From assembly GCA_035235625.1 (NCBI GenBank), contig CP141145.1, positions 1,674,001-1,738,000 on the forward strand: a stretch of 64,000 bases of DNA. The letters are read 5' to 3'. Below the pieces are notes generated by a model. The model saw only the letters and a program-made list of their open reading frames with translations, made no database searches and was not told the DNA's origin. The stretch is from Saururus chinensis. Its lineage: Eukaryota; Streptophyta; Magnoliopsida; Piperales; Saururaceae. Shown piece after piece: positions 21,110-32,879 of the stretch; positions within the stretch are counted from its first letter, which is position 1, and each line of letters begins with the position of its first letter. The position numbers and the translations under genes are program-made.

Positions 21110-21835
21110 ATTGTGAATGGTGCATGAAAAAAGGGGAGAGTCTTTGGGCGACTGGGGCTTTCCCCAGCCGCCCCCATTGCCGGCCTCTTCTATAGCCGAT
21201 CATCACCAGTTGAATCTACTCTTCACCGGAGTTCTTCTGTTGGAGTTGTTTTTCCTGATCATATTTTTGGTAGAGGGCAAAGTCTATGTTCATGCTTGTA
21301 AAATATTCACTTCTCAAAGGGAGACAAGGGTTCTCCCAGCCGTTGCTATAGCCAGCCTCCTCTAGGAGGATTCCGGCGTCCATCCTTCTGCTGCCTAACA
21401 TCAAATCGCTCCTCTCCCTGCTGGCTCTTCATTGCTTCAAGTTTTACTCCTCTTGCCATCGCCAGCAAGAATGAGTTGCTCTGCCATCGCCAACTCTCTT
21501 TGCGATCAATGTGCGTCCTCTCTTTGCAATCTTTGTGCCATAACCATGGTTGGAACTCATCTTCTCATGCACCAAGAGGAAATCATAGACCCAACTGCTA
21601 TCTGTTGGCTTAAGACAAGATGCTATGCATAATTTCAGGAAAAAGTAAAATGGATTTTCATAAGAAAGTTGCAAACTTTGATGGAAGACAACAAGCTTTC
21701 ATGGAGAAGAGGAGGGGACTGTTTTTGTTCAAAACAGAGCACACTTCTTTTTGCCCAACGAGCCTTATATTTGAGTGCATTACCCTAGAAAGTAAACTAC
21801 CCAAATTGCCCCTCATTAGTCATTATGTTTTAACA
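21110..21835 (-). repeat. Copia 3' LTR (left boundary uncertain)
   Basis: Only the TGTTAAAACA start at 21835 is sure. The section 21117-21650 has short open frames on both strands with no recognisable product; it is taken as LTR, though host sequence is possible. Confidence 0.4.
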
Positions 21836-21977
21836 CTCCCCCTTAATGACATATTTGAGCACCTAACATTTATCTAAAGTAATTAAACTTATCTCTTGGA
21901 AGTGCTTTGGTGAAAATATCCACTACTTAATCTTGTGTATTACAAAACTTGAGCTCTATTTCTTCCTCTTCAATTGT

Positions 21978-22768
21978 TTAACTAATGAAGTGATGCTTAA
22001 TATCAATGTGTTTTGTTTGACTATGGAAGATAGGGTTCTTTGCCATTGCAATTGCCGATTTGTTGTCACATACAAGTGAAGTAGCTTTGCCTTGTTTTTC
22101 TCCCACGTCATTCAGGATTCTTCTCAACCATATTGCTTGAGTAGTTGCAATTAATGTGGTAACATGTTTGGCCTGGGTAGAAGATAATGAAACACTATCT
22201 TGCTTCTTTGAAGCCCATGAAAATACCTTATCTAAGAGAGAAAGCATATCCGAAAGTGCTCTTCATATCATCAACACTTCCAACTCAATCACTGTCACAA
22301 AATCCAATTAATTTGGCATTAACATTTTCCTCATAGAAAATTTCACAGTCAATAGTACCTAGGATGTATCTCAATACTATCTTGGCTGCTCCAAAATGAG
22401 TTTGACTTGGCTTAGCCATGAACCTTGCCAATGCGATGTCTGGTCTTGTAGCCCCCAAGTACAATAAGCTTCCAATTAAGCTTTTATAAAGGGTACTATC
22501 AACTTCTTTGCTTCCATTTTATTTTATGAATTTTTCATTCACAACCTACGGTGTATCAACCGGATTGCAATTTTACATTTTTAACTTTTAAAGAAGAGTT
22601 CTTGCATACTTCTTTTGACAAATAAACACACCATCAACATATTGATTGATTTCCAACCCCCAAAAGCAATGCAATAATCCCAAATCACTCATTTCATATT
22701 TGCTCATCATATCTCTTTTGAAATCTTCAATTATTTTACTATCACTTTCGGTAAACACTATGTCATCA
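21978..22768 (-). pseudogene. Copia RT C-terminus and RNase H
   Basis: At the right edge the catalytic DDIVF box is visible, followed by MSKYEMSDLGLLHCFWGLEI, then the LIGSLLYLGATRPDIA block and QTHFGAAKIVLRYI. RNase H follows: SWASKKQDSVSLSSTQA, ATTQAIWLRRIL, CDNKSAIAMAKNP and HIDIKHHFI. This is the standard Copia order. Broken in several places. Confidence 0.85.
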
Positions 22769-23116
22769 TGTTGTGCACGATTATCAGACTATTTTGTTTC
22801 TTTTATTTCCTTGTCATTCTAGGGCATTAGGCTATTTTCTTATGTATTACCTTAGTATTTTATTATGTAAGTGGATGATGAATTGTCATTTGACCAGCTA
22901 GTGGCTTCGGGCTAGCTGGCACACTTCCCTAGGAGAGTGGACCGTGCCTAGCACAACTCCCTAGGGGAGTGGTCGTCTCCCTACATGGGTCGACCCTTCT
23001 CTTTTGTTTCAGTTATGCAATTGAATATTCAGCTTTCTCTCCCCTTTCTTCCTTCTCCCTTCCCTTTCACTGTGTGAAACTCAAAGGTACCGATTGTGCC
23101 TACACTAGGCATAACA
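22769..23116 (+). repeat. 5' LTR of the Reina-like element
   Basis: Begins TGTTGTGCACG, where the Copia RT homology stops, and ends ATAACA. Contains the near-repeat ACTTCCCTAGGAGAGTGG / AACTCCCTAGGGGAGTGG at about 22923 and 22950. The start coordinate is inferred from the loss of Copia similarity. Confidence 0.65.
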
Positions 23117-23129
23117 TTGGTATTGGAGC
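23117..23129 (+). other. Primer-binding site, tRNA-Met type
   Basis: TTGGTATTGGAGC, close to the canonical TTGGTATCAGAGC, immediately after the LTR end. Confidence 0.75.
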
Positions 23130-23146
23130 TTTCTCGATCCCCGGCC

Positions 23147-24830
23147 ATGGCGCGAGGCAAGCAGGTCGCTGTTGCCATAAAAGTTCAGCCAACGAAGGAG
23201 GTTGAAGCCTCAGCGGACAGCCCCAGAACTGTCTCGGAGACCGTCAACTCTCCCACCTTGATGCAAATCATGGCCAAGATTAAATCCTTGACCCTGGCCA
23301 TTGCACAGTTACAGGCAGCGCCCTTAGTGCCAATAGCGCCCCTTCTCACCAGACCCCAGACCGCCCCCATGGAAAGAGGGGAGACCTCGCAGGCCCCTGA
23401 ACTGCGTGGCCTGGCGGACAAGGAGGTACGTGTTCCCCATGCCCCTCTATGTTTCGGCACTGTCAATCAAGCTCCATAAGGGAGGCGCCAGACCTGGGAG
23501 ATGCGAGGCCCACCAAGTGTTCGGGAGAATGCCCCAATGGTACCCCCCCCCCCAGAAACTTGTTTCAGGAGTTGGAGGACGTCTGGGGCCTCGAGTGGTC
23601 CACGAGGAGGAGCTGAGCCCTGTTTGGCCCGCCTACAATTCCCACACTACAATGGGGATGACCACCCAGTGGAGTGGTTGTACAAGGCTGAAAAGTTTTT
23701 CACCTATCAGGGCACACACTCTGAGGCTGAACGACTGTGCATCTCCTCATTCCATTTGGATGGTGACGCTTCTATCTTGTTTTAGAGCTTCGAGAAGGAG
23801 GTCCCCACCTGGGCCACCTTCTCCGATGAATTGTGCATCCAGTTTTGCCCAAACGAGTTCCAGGACTACAATGAGATGTTCTCCACGTTGCGCCAAACAA
23901 CCACTATCCGCGCCTACTACACAGAGTTCATGAAGGTTGCCAACCTTCTTCCTTATTGGCCGGTGGCAGCCTTGGTGGGCGCATTCAAGCAAGGTATCAA
24001 ACCTGAGATTTCTAAGGAGATGCGCCACTTTCCATGCTCTAGCATGCAAGACGTCGTGCGCCATGCACGAATTGAGGAGGAGAAGCTGGTTAGCCTGCGG
24101 CGAGGACGGCGTCTGGGGCCTTTTCCCCGGTCTGCTGTGAGCGCTAGCCCCCTTGCCATCCCGGCCAGCAGTCCAATGGCAGGCCGCCCTGGCCAAAAGC
24201 CCTCTCAGACTGGCCAGATTGTCCAGTGTCTAACGCCAACATGGATGGAGGAGCTCAAGTCTAAGGGGCTATGTTTCTGCTGTGATGAGAAGTTTGTTCC
24301 AGGACACTGCTATTCCGTCAAGAGCAGCCTCCTCGTGGAGGAGGAGGGCGCATAGGACAAGACAGACTCATTCCACTATGACGACGTGCAGCCCGAGATT
24401 TTTGTCCATGCCTTCTCAAGAGCATTCACGCCTCGCACCATGAGGGATTAAGGCCACCTCAAGCGGCAACAAGTGGCCATCTTGGTCTATAGTGGGTCTA
24501 CACACAACTTCATTAATGACAAGGTGGCTCAGCGTGTTGGCTGATTCGTGTCGGATTCGAAGCCCTTCAACATGCTGATTGGAGATGGGAAGCATCTCAG
24601 GAGCTTGGGCATGTGTGGTCAGGTCGCCCTAGCCATTCAAAGCCACACCTTCATCACTGACCTCTTCCTATTGCCCACAAAATGGGTGGACATGGTGCTA
24701 GGGGTTTAGTGGCTTCAGGAACTAGGCGACGTCGTTTGGAACTTCAGGGACATGGTTATGGATTTCGAAGTTCAGGGGCAGCGGGTTTGGATTGAAGGGT
24801 CCTGGCCCATGTTTCTCCCTTATTGCCTAT
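23147..24830 (+). pseudogene. Gypsy gag and protease remnant
   Basis: Starts at MARGKQVAVAIKVQPTKE. The gag domain is seen as LQFPHYNGDDHPVEWLYKAE and FFTYQGTHSEAERLCISSFH, then LVGAFKQGIKPEISKEMRHF and a zinc-finger-like CFCCDEKFVPGHC near 24280. The protease region has LVYSGSTHNFINDKVAQRVG near 24490 and a DMVLGV-type motif near 24690. The order is canonical; there are several breaks. Confidence 0.8.
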
Positions 24831-26575
24831 CTCTAATTTAGATGACTTTGTTGAAGTGAGCAGTAAAACCTCAAAGAAAAAAGAGAAAAAAGAAATGAAA
24901 AAAGCTCAATCTACTCTTCAGTATTCGGACAAGGAACTCAGGTCTGGCCTAGGACGTGGCCAAAATTCTTTTTATCTTTTTGATGAGTTTAATTTCTTTC
25001 AATTCTTGCGGATTAAATCACCTAAATAAGGTTGCTTTTGTTTGCTCCTTAATTAGGAATCACTTTGTAGGTATTTTGGGTCTTAATAAGACCCGAGTTA
25101 AAGAATTTAAGGATATGAACATTAAGATTTCTATCAATTTGGCCTCGTCTTTTATTGGTAATTATCACTCTTCATCCTCTGGCAGGATTTGGATTGGATG
25201 GAATCCATTGTTATATTCTACGAAAAAGCTCATGAGGGTACCCAACATATTTGTTGTATTATCATCAGATAATTTATGCTTTGGGTGTACCTTTGTTTAT
25301 CTAGAAAATTTCTTATATGATCGGTGTGAATTCTGGAATTAGATTGGGCTCCAATCTTCCATCACTTCCATGCCCTGGCTTCTTATTGGTGATTTTAATT
25401 CTAATTTTCATCAAGGGGAGAGAACTGGTGGTAATTTTGCTCCTTTTTTTATCTTGCAGAAGTTTCTAGAAGTGTTCATCTTGCTAGCTTATTAGAAATT
25501 AAACTTGATTCTTCATTCACATGGTCTAACAAAAGTACGGGGTGTAGAAGAATTGTCTTCAGAATTGATGAGAGAACTTTTCGTGATATTGGATGGATTA
25601 ATGGATTTCTGGGGGTAGTGTGTTGCCTTCTTCAAGATGTGTTAAATCAGAGTCCCTTACTTGTTGATGTTAATCCTCCTTCTATTTCAAGAAGGAAACC
25701 TTTCAAGTTTTTTAATTGTTGGATGAGTCTGAATGATTTTAAAGATTTGGTTTCTTATTCTTGGAGGACAAATGTTATTGGCAATCCACTATTCATTATA
25801 GTTAAGAAACTTAAGATCCTCAAGCAAAACATCAACGTTTGGAACAAAGAAAAGTTTGGGAAAATCTAGAACAAGGTTTATGAAGCAATAACTTCTCTTC
25901 AGCATTGGCAAATTTTGATTAGGGATGACCCTTTTAATAATCTTTATATTATGTAGGAAGCTAAAGCTTTAGATATTTATAATCATGAACTTTCAAGAGA
26001 AGAATATTGTTTCAAGCATAAATCTAGAGTTAAGTGGTTATTGGAAGGAGATCCTTGTACCAAGTTTTTTCATATTGTAACATCCAAAAGTACTTCTCAT
26101 AACTATTAATTTAGTTTTGGATTTTTTTGGCGATCAATGGACTTTGTTGACACCATTGGTAAGGAGGCTTTGAATTTTTATAAGACGTTATTTACTCTTT
26201 CTTCATCTCCTATTGGCAATTCTTTTATAAAGGGTCGTCTTAGCATTGACTAGGCAAATTCCTTGATTACCCCAATTACTCGTGATGAAGTTTACCATAC
26301 TGTCCTCTCCTCTCTAGAGAATAAAACTCCAGGTCTTGATTGTTACTCAAAGGAGTTCTTTATTAGATATTGGGACATCATTGGTGAGATTTCAGTAAAG
26401 CTGTTACATATTTTTCTTCTCTGGTAGAATGTTAAGAGGTTTAAATAGCACTTTTTTAACTCTTTTTTCTAAGAAAAAAAATGCTAACTCTTTTGAGGAA
26501 TTTTGACCTATATCTTTGTATAATTTTCTATATAAAATCATTACTAAGATTATGACAAATAGATTGTAAAATCTG
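24831..26575 (+). mobile_element. LINE (L1-type non-LTR) fragment, ORF2 endonuclease to early RT
   Basis: Reads as a plant LINE ORF2 on the plus strand. The apurinic endonuclease region includes CGLNHLNKVAFVCSLI, VGILGLNKTRVKEF, SGRIWIGWNPLLY and, near 25380, PWLLIGDFNSNFHQGE. The exonuclease-RT linker runs over 25500-26100, with RPFKFFNCW-like (RKPFKFFNCW) and KWLLEGDPCTKFFH. The RT begins near 26300 with KTPGLDCYSKEFF and ends with PISLYNFLYKIITKIMTNRL at about 26500-26570. ORF1, the remaining RT and the poly-A tail are absent. Several stops (for example near 25340, 25867 and 25957) and frameshifts make it non-functional. Confidence 0.82.
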
Positions 26576-27589
26576 TTAAAGTTTTACTATTTCTGAGTAG
26601 TGTAAAGTTTTACTAAATGTTTTCTATTTGTTTGGATTTTGTGTGATGGTTTGGTTATAATCATTATAAAAAATTTAATAATTAAATAAAACTACCTCAT
26701 AAGGCCGCTGGTGGTCTAACTCGCCTCCATATAATCGGAGGGCACCTTGTGAATTTTTGGTTTTTCTCTTCCGAACATTCCACCTTAAGTTGTCAATTTT
26801 AAAAAATCAGTTCAACATATGTAAATAAAACCTTGCTAAAAAATTAAACGTTAAAAATAAATATACCCTACCTCGCTCTTAATGGAGCACCCTCGACTAA
26901 GTGACCCATCTCAATACTTAATCGACCGACGTGTAAATGCTCCCACGACCATAGCTGTCACGCCCCGGTGATGCCCGACCCGAGCCGAACCCGGTCCAGG
27001 GGCCAGTCAAACGCGCGGGGGCGACGAAGTAAAAATTGAGAAATGATCTAGCGAAAGACTTAATCCCTAACCACAGGCAATTAACAGAAACACGGAGTGC
27101 GCACAATCCTTTGAGCAAGAGTAAATAAAAAGGGAGAAAATGTGTTGCTTATCACAAAGTAAACAACAATCTCAAACCCACAAGCTTAGTTAAGTAAAGC
27201 CCACACCGGCTCAAAATAAGTCATAAGCATCACAACTGCAAAATATGACATAAATCCAAAACAAGAACCCTACACAAAGGTTCGAACATAAAGCATGAAA
27301 CAAACGCAGGTAAGTCACGCAACGATCTCCATCATCACACCCAAGCTACCTCTGACCTTTCCTCAAAGAGGCAATCCTGTCCGTCTGCGTGTCGCACCAC
27401 GCAGCCCCAAATCAAAACACAAAAGAGGGGTGAGTTTTAACACTCATCAATGGTTTTAATATCACTGTCAATGTAGAAAATACGATAGCTTAGCAATGAG
27501 ATCGTTCAGATCAAAGATTTACATGGTGCATCACTTTCTGATCACACATTCATATCACCTAACACTGCATCATAATGCATAATTCAACC

Positions 27590-27925
27590 TGCATGAATGT
27601 ATCTCTAGCATACATATTCCCACATGCATTCACATCATAACCAATCCCGCATAGATGTATCTCTAACATACATATTCCCACATGCATAATATCATCACAA
27701 CTTGCATAGATGTATCTCTAACATACATATTCCCACATGCATTCACATCATAACCAATCCCGCATGGATGTATCTCTAACATACATATTCCACATGCATA
27801 ATATCAAAATCAACATGCATGGATGTATCTCTAACATACATATTCCACATGCATAACATCAAAATCAGCATGCATGGATGTATCTCTAACATACATATTC
27901 CCACATGCATTATATCATCACAATC
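27590..27925. repeat. Minisatellite, ~57-bp unit, six copies
   Basis: The core GATGTATCTCTAACATACAT recurs at 27595, 27654, 27709, 27767, 27822 and 27877 (55-59-bp steps), each followed by ATTCCCACATGCAT or a close variant. It lies in the transcribed part of the solo LTR, downstream of the TATA box on the minus strand. Confidence 0.9.
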
Positions 27926-28331
27926 AACCTCCATCAAGGAGTAATCACACATTAATGTCACACAGACGGGAGCATAGACAAGGCCACGAAGGCATGTCAT
28001 GATCCAAAATTCTACACAAGAATTAAAGAAAGATCGGGGTTGTCAATCCCTAATACTGCTCTCCCTGGACGATCCTGGCCAAGGATGTCCCATTCTCACA
28101 CAAAGAATCTAGAGCAGGGGTGTTCGCCTAGGGACATCTCCTGCGGAGGGAAGAGCCTGAGTTCTCACACAGAGAACCCTAGAACACGTGGTAGCGGGGT
28201 GCACACGGCATACCACACTGGATTCTCAGGGTCCAGATGACACTCATAATAACATTCTCACAATCCGCAAGACAAGTACACAACTCGTCCCCACATCATT
28301 CCATTTAATTAGACTCAACCCGGGGAGTGCA

Positions 28332-28425
28332 CTCGTTCCACACAAGAACTTCAAATCGTTCCACACAGGAACTTCAAATCGTTCCACACAGGAACTTCAA
28401 ATCGTTCCACACAGGAACTTCAAAT
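28332..28425. repeat. 22-bp tandem repeat, four copies
   Basis: Unit CGTTCCACACAGGAACTTCAAAT repeated nearly perfectly four times. It contains a GTTCC/GGAAC inverted pair. Lies inside the solo LTR. Confidence 0.9.
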
Positions 28426-29390
28426 CAAAATATGTCCTTTCGGACCAATCAACTTGCGATTAATCCACGACCGATCAATCCAGCACACAATTTCATCACA
28501 TTGCATCCAATCGGTCAAATTCGATTAATCACGATGAAGCCTCAATTGGAAATCCATTTTTATGATGCATGCAGCATGGTACATACGTGGGCAAAGCATA
28601 CATGAATCCTAATCCATGATAAGTGCTCTCATCAGCCCCTAATGCATCATTCATAATCACAAAATTAAGCTTCAACATCATCATTCCTAATCCATGATAA
28701 GTGCTCTCACGATCGATCGCCAACACAGCAAAACAGTCATCTTCTTCCTTTCGCAAATCCAAACCGAAACACCATAGATAACACTTTCAATCCACATCTA
28801 ACACCCTAATCATCATCAAAAGTCCTCCTTGACTTCCAGAATATCAAACCAAACCATAATAATGCAAAACCCTAAGAAATTGGGATTAAATAATTCTATT
28901 TTCTAATCTTACCATTAACACACTAAATCAAGCAAACCATTTCGAAATAAGCCAAAAATGGAGAGTTTTACCATGGATAAACAGAGATTTCGAAGACTCA
29001 TTACCTCAGCACTTGATTAAGCTCGGATTGGAGAGTCACCCTTCTTGAAATCCTTGAAAACACAATGAGTTTGAATTAAACTCTAATTGAAATCGATTTA
29101 CCCAAGAAATCTCTAATTAAACCTTAGATCTAGGGCTTATTGGTAGTAAAAATTGAATTTTGAATGTTAGGGTTTGTAGTAAAACACAAATCAGTAGCTT
29201 TTGATGGTCAAAAACGAATTGAATCAAGGGGAAAATGGTAGATTTGGGAGAAATTAAGTAGAAAGCCATTTATTAGTGCTTAATTAGAGTAAGCTTACCT
29301 TAATCGGCTTCTAATTCGGCCCTAAGTGGGGATTAGGCCAGCCCTCCTTCCTTAGCCTATTCCCAAAAAATGGAAATGGCTCTGGTTTGC

Positions 29391-29401
29391 CCTTTTATAG
29401 T
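29391..29401 (-). promoter_or_regulatory. LTR TATA box
   Basis: Minus strand ACTATAAAAGGGC, about 425 bases from the LTR start, within the usual range for U3 of this class. Confidence 0.55.
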
Positions 29402-30885
29402 AAGGGTTGGGGTATGCATAGGTAAGTTTTGGGGTGTAAATATGAAAAGTAGGCTAAAAGTGGGTATTTTGCAAATTTAAGCACAAATTAAGCCTAATAA
29501 AATTCTGAAAATTTTTGTGTGACCTTAAGTATATGTCTAAGTTCATTTGACATAAAAATAAAATTTTCAACGGTGGGGCCCACAGGGGTCCCGCCAAAAC
29601 CCTAACTTTTGGGAAAATAGTAAAAATTCCGAAAAATCTCAAAAATTCACATTTGGTTTAAACTCACTTAAAACCACTAATATTGAAGTTAATTTTGGTT
29701 AAAACCATCACAAACACTATTTATTTCACGAAATCACCAAATAAGATCATAAAACACGTAAATCTCACGATAACCAATAATTAAAGAAGACCAAAACCGG
29801 TTTAAAGATGACAGTCCTTACAATAGATGTGTCACAAATTATGATTAATATTATTAAAAAAAACTAAGGAATTATACATGTAAAAAATATTTGAAGTTAC
29901 GAATTCATTTACCTGAAGAAGGGTCAAACAGTTTGCAATCCCCGAGGCAATGGCCTGGCATGCTTTCCCTAACTCTCGGTATAAAAATGCAAGAGTAGCA
30001 CTACCCCATAAATAAGTGCCTGCCATGTTGAAGTCCGGAGGGACAATATGAAACATGTATATGGCTACTCATGGTATCCGCAAATATCGTGGCCCCAAGT
30101 AAATGTAATAAATATGCTCGTGCATGCTGCTCAATCACTATCTCCGTAGCATCCACTGGGAGCTCAAGAAACTCACCTAATAGCCATGTAAGGCTCACTC
30201 GGCTACCACGCATCACTGTAGCAGGAGGAGTTCTGCCATGGAATCTGACAAATAAGTCCAAATGTCCTCCTCCTATCGTGCCTATCACCGTCTGTCCATT
30301 GATGCGAAGTCCTAAAAGAATTGTCACATCCATAAGAGTGATGGACATCTCTCCATATGGTAGGTGAAACGTTTGTATTTTCCTCTTCTATCTCTCGACA
30401 AGAGCTATCAATAAAGGCCGATCGAGATGGACGTACTATAGATGAATAAAATGTCTAAATCTTGCTCGCTCGATATAGAGTAAAATACGATCATCCACGG
30501 GCTATTTGCAGAGATATTTAAAATGTTTAGTGGACTCAAGGAACTCGGGGTCTTATAATAAATTTTAAAAGTATAACCCAACGTAATTTATCATCTAAAA
30601 AAATGAAACAAATTTTATAAAGAGTTATAATGCCTCTCCTCGCCAAATAGAAGCCGACCTATGTGACTCCTGTTGTACAAGTATTGTCTCATCAATCGGG
30701 CCTAGCCTGTAAAAAGGCTCCACATAATCCATATGATCTAGGGAGAGTTAAGATCGTTAGGAACATATAATCATACCTAAAATAGAGAATAAATAAAAAG
30801 ACTAATTATATGTTTACCAATCAACAGGAGGTTTCTACATGATTTATGCCCACTTTGTTTGCACCCCCCGCATTTATACCCTCCT

Positions 30886-32859
30886 CTACCATTTCTCACC
30901 ATAGTCATACCGTCCATTGTATTCCTCATGCGAATAGATTATGGGCGATTGGGTTGTCTTGTTGCTATCGGAGGGAATAACACATAAGGTATATCCCTCT
31001 CCCAATACTCCCAACCACGAGGAGAAGAGAATTGTGCCAAGTACACATTTTTCTAAGCTGCAGATGTGTAACAAAGTCCTACCTGTATAGGCTCCCGCTG
31101 CTTTTTCCCACACGGCAATAAGGTGCGAGCAAGGATACAAATAGACCTGAGGGAGATTGCATGTACAAGTATGAACCTGTTCATTCACCACAACCTTCTG
31201 GCCACGAATTGATATCACTTCATACTCGTTGTGGTTGATCTTGTTAATTATATACTCCTAAAATTTTCTTGTTTGTTCTCTAATTATTCCTTCCTCTCTG
31301 GGAGTATATAGGGTGGCCATGGCATGTGAGGCAGAAGATCGGTTCACAAAAAACTTTTCTACTCGATAAAAAGTAGCTGACACTAAAGCCTGCATGGGTA
31401 ATCCTCATTCCCCTTTCAATATGCTATTTGAACTTTCAGCCATATTTGTAGTCATCATGCCAAATCTCCTAAAACCATCGTGAACAAGAGACCACTGTGC
31501 AGGATGCAATTCTCCTCCTAAGAGGAGATGTTTTGCCCTAGGACTCTCCTGACCAATCAAGTCCATTTCAACATCAAACTTTTCTACTATAAGTGCACAA
31601 GTTGCTGCCCCAATCAAGTCCATCAGTGTATCATTTTTAAACTCCTTAAAATTTGCCTTTATGTGATGAATGCAATAATGATGGTGGTATATAGGCTCGA
31701 GAAGAACCTCAGGCATGGCCTTCTGAAGCCCCTCATGTTGATCTGCAATAGCTACGATATTCATCATGCCCATCAATACATGATCCCTTAGTTCACTTAA
31801 AAACCATTTCCAATTATTTCCATCTTCCTTTCCTACTATCCCAAATGCTAAAGAAAATAACTCATTGTTTTCATCTAGTCGTTGCAGACATAAGAGCTCT
31901 AGGATACCAGCCATACAAGTGAGTGGCATCGACACCAATCATCGAGATGCAATGTCGGAAACCCATTGTAGATGGGCCAAATGCCTGAAACAACACCTTA
32001 AATGTCCTACACATGCCACCATCTAGCTGAGTTACTTCATTATACTCTAAGTTATAGTAGGTGCTGGGATTCGCTTCTTGCACTGCCCTGAGGTACATTG
32101 GCAACAATTTATATAATTCCACCCAATCCCCATAAATGGCCATTATAGCCATACTCCATGCTGCCCATGTTTTCTTATAAGATATGTCAACATAAAACTT
32201 CTCCTTCATCCTTTAAATAATATCACCTGGTATGAGAGTTAATTGGCTTGGATAGCGGGCATTATCACCTTCAAAACAAATGATGCACTGCACTACCTAT
32301 GATATGTGCTAAGCTGGGTATTCCGACATGTGTGGTCACCTTTGTATGTCTTCAATTTAAAGTATCCTATACCCTTTGTTATTGCGCCGTGAACTCTCCA
32401 AGAGCAAGTACTATCAATGCACTTCACTGTATACTCTGACAAATTTGTGCATGTAACCTTAAATTCGACATGATTCTTAATTGAAAACTCTTGCAAGGCT
32501 GTGACAAATGCTTCTTTATTCTCAAAGATGTGCCTAACATATAACTCATCTTCATTTTGTTGGTCCATATCCATGGCATAATTAACTGCCGCATCTATCT
32601 TCTCATATGTGATATGTGCATAGAGTAGCTCCTTGTCATAGTATGGCGACTCTTCATCATCCACATTCATATCATATGTAGCAATTGCATTGTCTACCAC
32701 ATCATCCCCCTTGCCGCCAACCATTTGTTGAGTGCTTTCTTCACCTCTGACCCCTTCTTCGTTCATGTCGGAATCTTCTCCACTTGCTTCGCCAATATTA
32801 TCTTCATCATGGACATAAGCGTCCCTACAAATGAACATCGCATATGTATTCAATTTCAT
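30886..32859 (-). pseudogene. MuDR-type (MULE) transposase
   Basis: Minus-strand order: an acidic N-terminal region, then the MuDR DNA-binding domain (VRHIFENKEAFVTALQEFSI, CIDSTCSWRVHGA, YKGDHTC; 32590-32310). The transposase core starts with KKTWAAWSMAIMAIYGDW (about 32180), an IGVDATHLYGWY block carrying the first catalytic Asp (about 31920), ALAF-like LAFGIVGKEDGNNWKWFL, IVAIADQHEGLQKAM with the second Asp, and HHYCIHHIKANFKEF. A SWIM zinc finger (CTCNLPQVYLYPCSHLIA) follows at about 31160-31110. The domain order equals that of intact MULE transposases, but the reading is spread over four frames with interruptions near 32210-32300 and 31220-31400. It cuts and pastes element DNA in intact relatives. 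Confidence 0.85.
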
Positions 32860-32879
32860 ATAACTTAACCCTTTCTTTA

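Larger units (their letters stand above)
21110..22768 (-). mobile_element. Ty1/Copia fragment: RT end, RNase H, 3' LTR
   Basis: Minus strand. From 22768 leftwards: the C-terminal part of RT, RNase H, a polypurine tract (minus strand AAGGGGGAG at about 21836-21844) and an LTR starting TGTTAAAACA at 21835. The 5' two-thirds of the element are missing, cut exactly at the LTR of the Reina-like element. The left end of the LTR is not defined; about 21110 is a guess. Broken, with several interruptions. Confidence 0.7.
22769..24830 (+). mobile_element. Ty3/Gypsy chromovirus (Reina-like), 5' part only
   Basis: Plus strand: short LTR (22769-23116), Met-tRNA primer site (23117 onward), gag and protease, ending near 24830 before the RT. 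It is followed without a gap by a LINE. The short (~350 bp) LTR ending ATAACA directly next to TTGGTATTGGAGC and the MARGK gag start fit the Reina/Galadriel branch of chromoviruses. The second LTR and pol are absent. Broken in several places. Confidence 0.75.
26956..29822 (-). repeat. Solo LTR (Tekay-like, 2.87 kb) inside PMD copy 1
   Basis: On the minus strand it begins TGTAAGGACTGTC (29822) and ends CGGGGCGTGACA (26956). The flanking 5-mers are ATAGC (26951-26955) and ATAGA (29823-29827), a target duplication with one mismatch. PMD copy 2 at 35750-35780 is uninterrupted at the matching place, which confirms both edges. No coding sequence is seen inside. It contains a TATA box (about 29391-29401) and two tandem arrays (27595-27920, 28332-28425). 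It arose by recombination between the LTRs of a full element. Confidence 0.88.
26640..30740 (-). pseudogene. Plant mobile domain (PMD/MAIN-like) gene, copy 1, split
   Basis: Exon-like pieces read in order on the minus strand: a start near 30740 (VEPFYRLGPIDETI-like), DPEFLESTKHFKYLC and RARFRHFIHL near 30530-30440, HLPYGEMSITLMDVTILLGL at about 30370-30310, WLLGEFLELP and HARAYLLHLLGATIFAD to 30070, and YLWGSATLAFLYRELGKAC to about 29950. After a solo LTR (29822-26956) it resumes with EHLHVGR and HLVEGAPLRAR near 26930-26880 and stops near 26640. Intron-like AT-rich spacers lie between. PMD proteins act in the nucleus in silencing and cell division in Arabidopsis (MAIN, MAIL1); transposon versions have no proven role. 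The C-terminal exon is absent compared with copy 2. Confidence 0.75.

Noticed and set aside
21117-21674. Small genes upstream of the Copia fragment
   Set aside because: Short frames on both strands, no domain, and a position consistent with Copia LTR.
26956-29822. Host intron of the PMD gene
   Set aside because: Target duplication, TG/CA ends, TATA box and absence from PMD copy 2 show it is an inserted solo LTR.
31528-31791. Plus-strand 87-residue frame
   Set aside because: Antisense shadow of the MuDR transposase.
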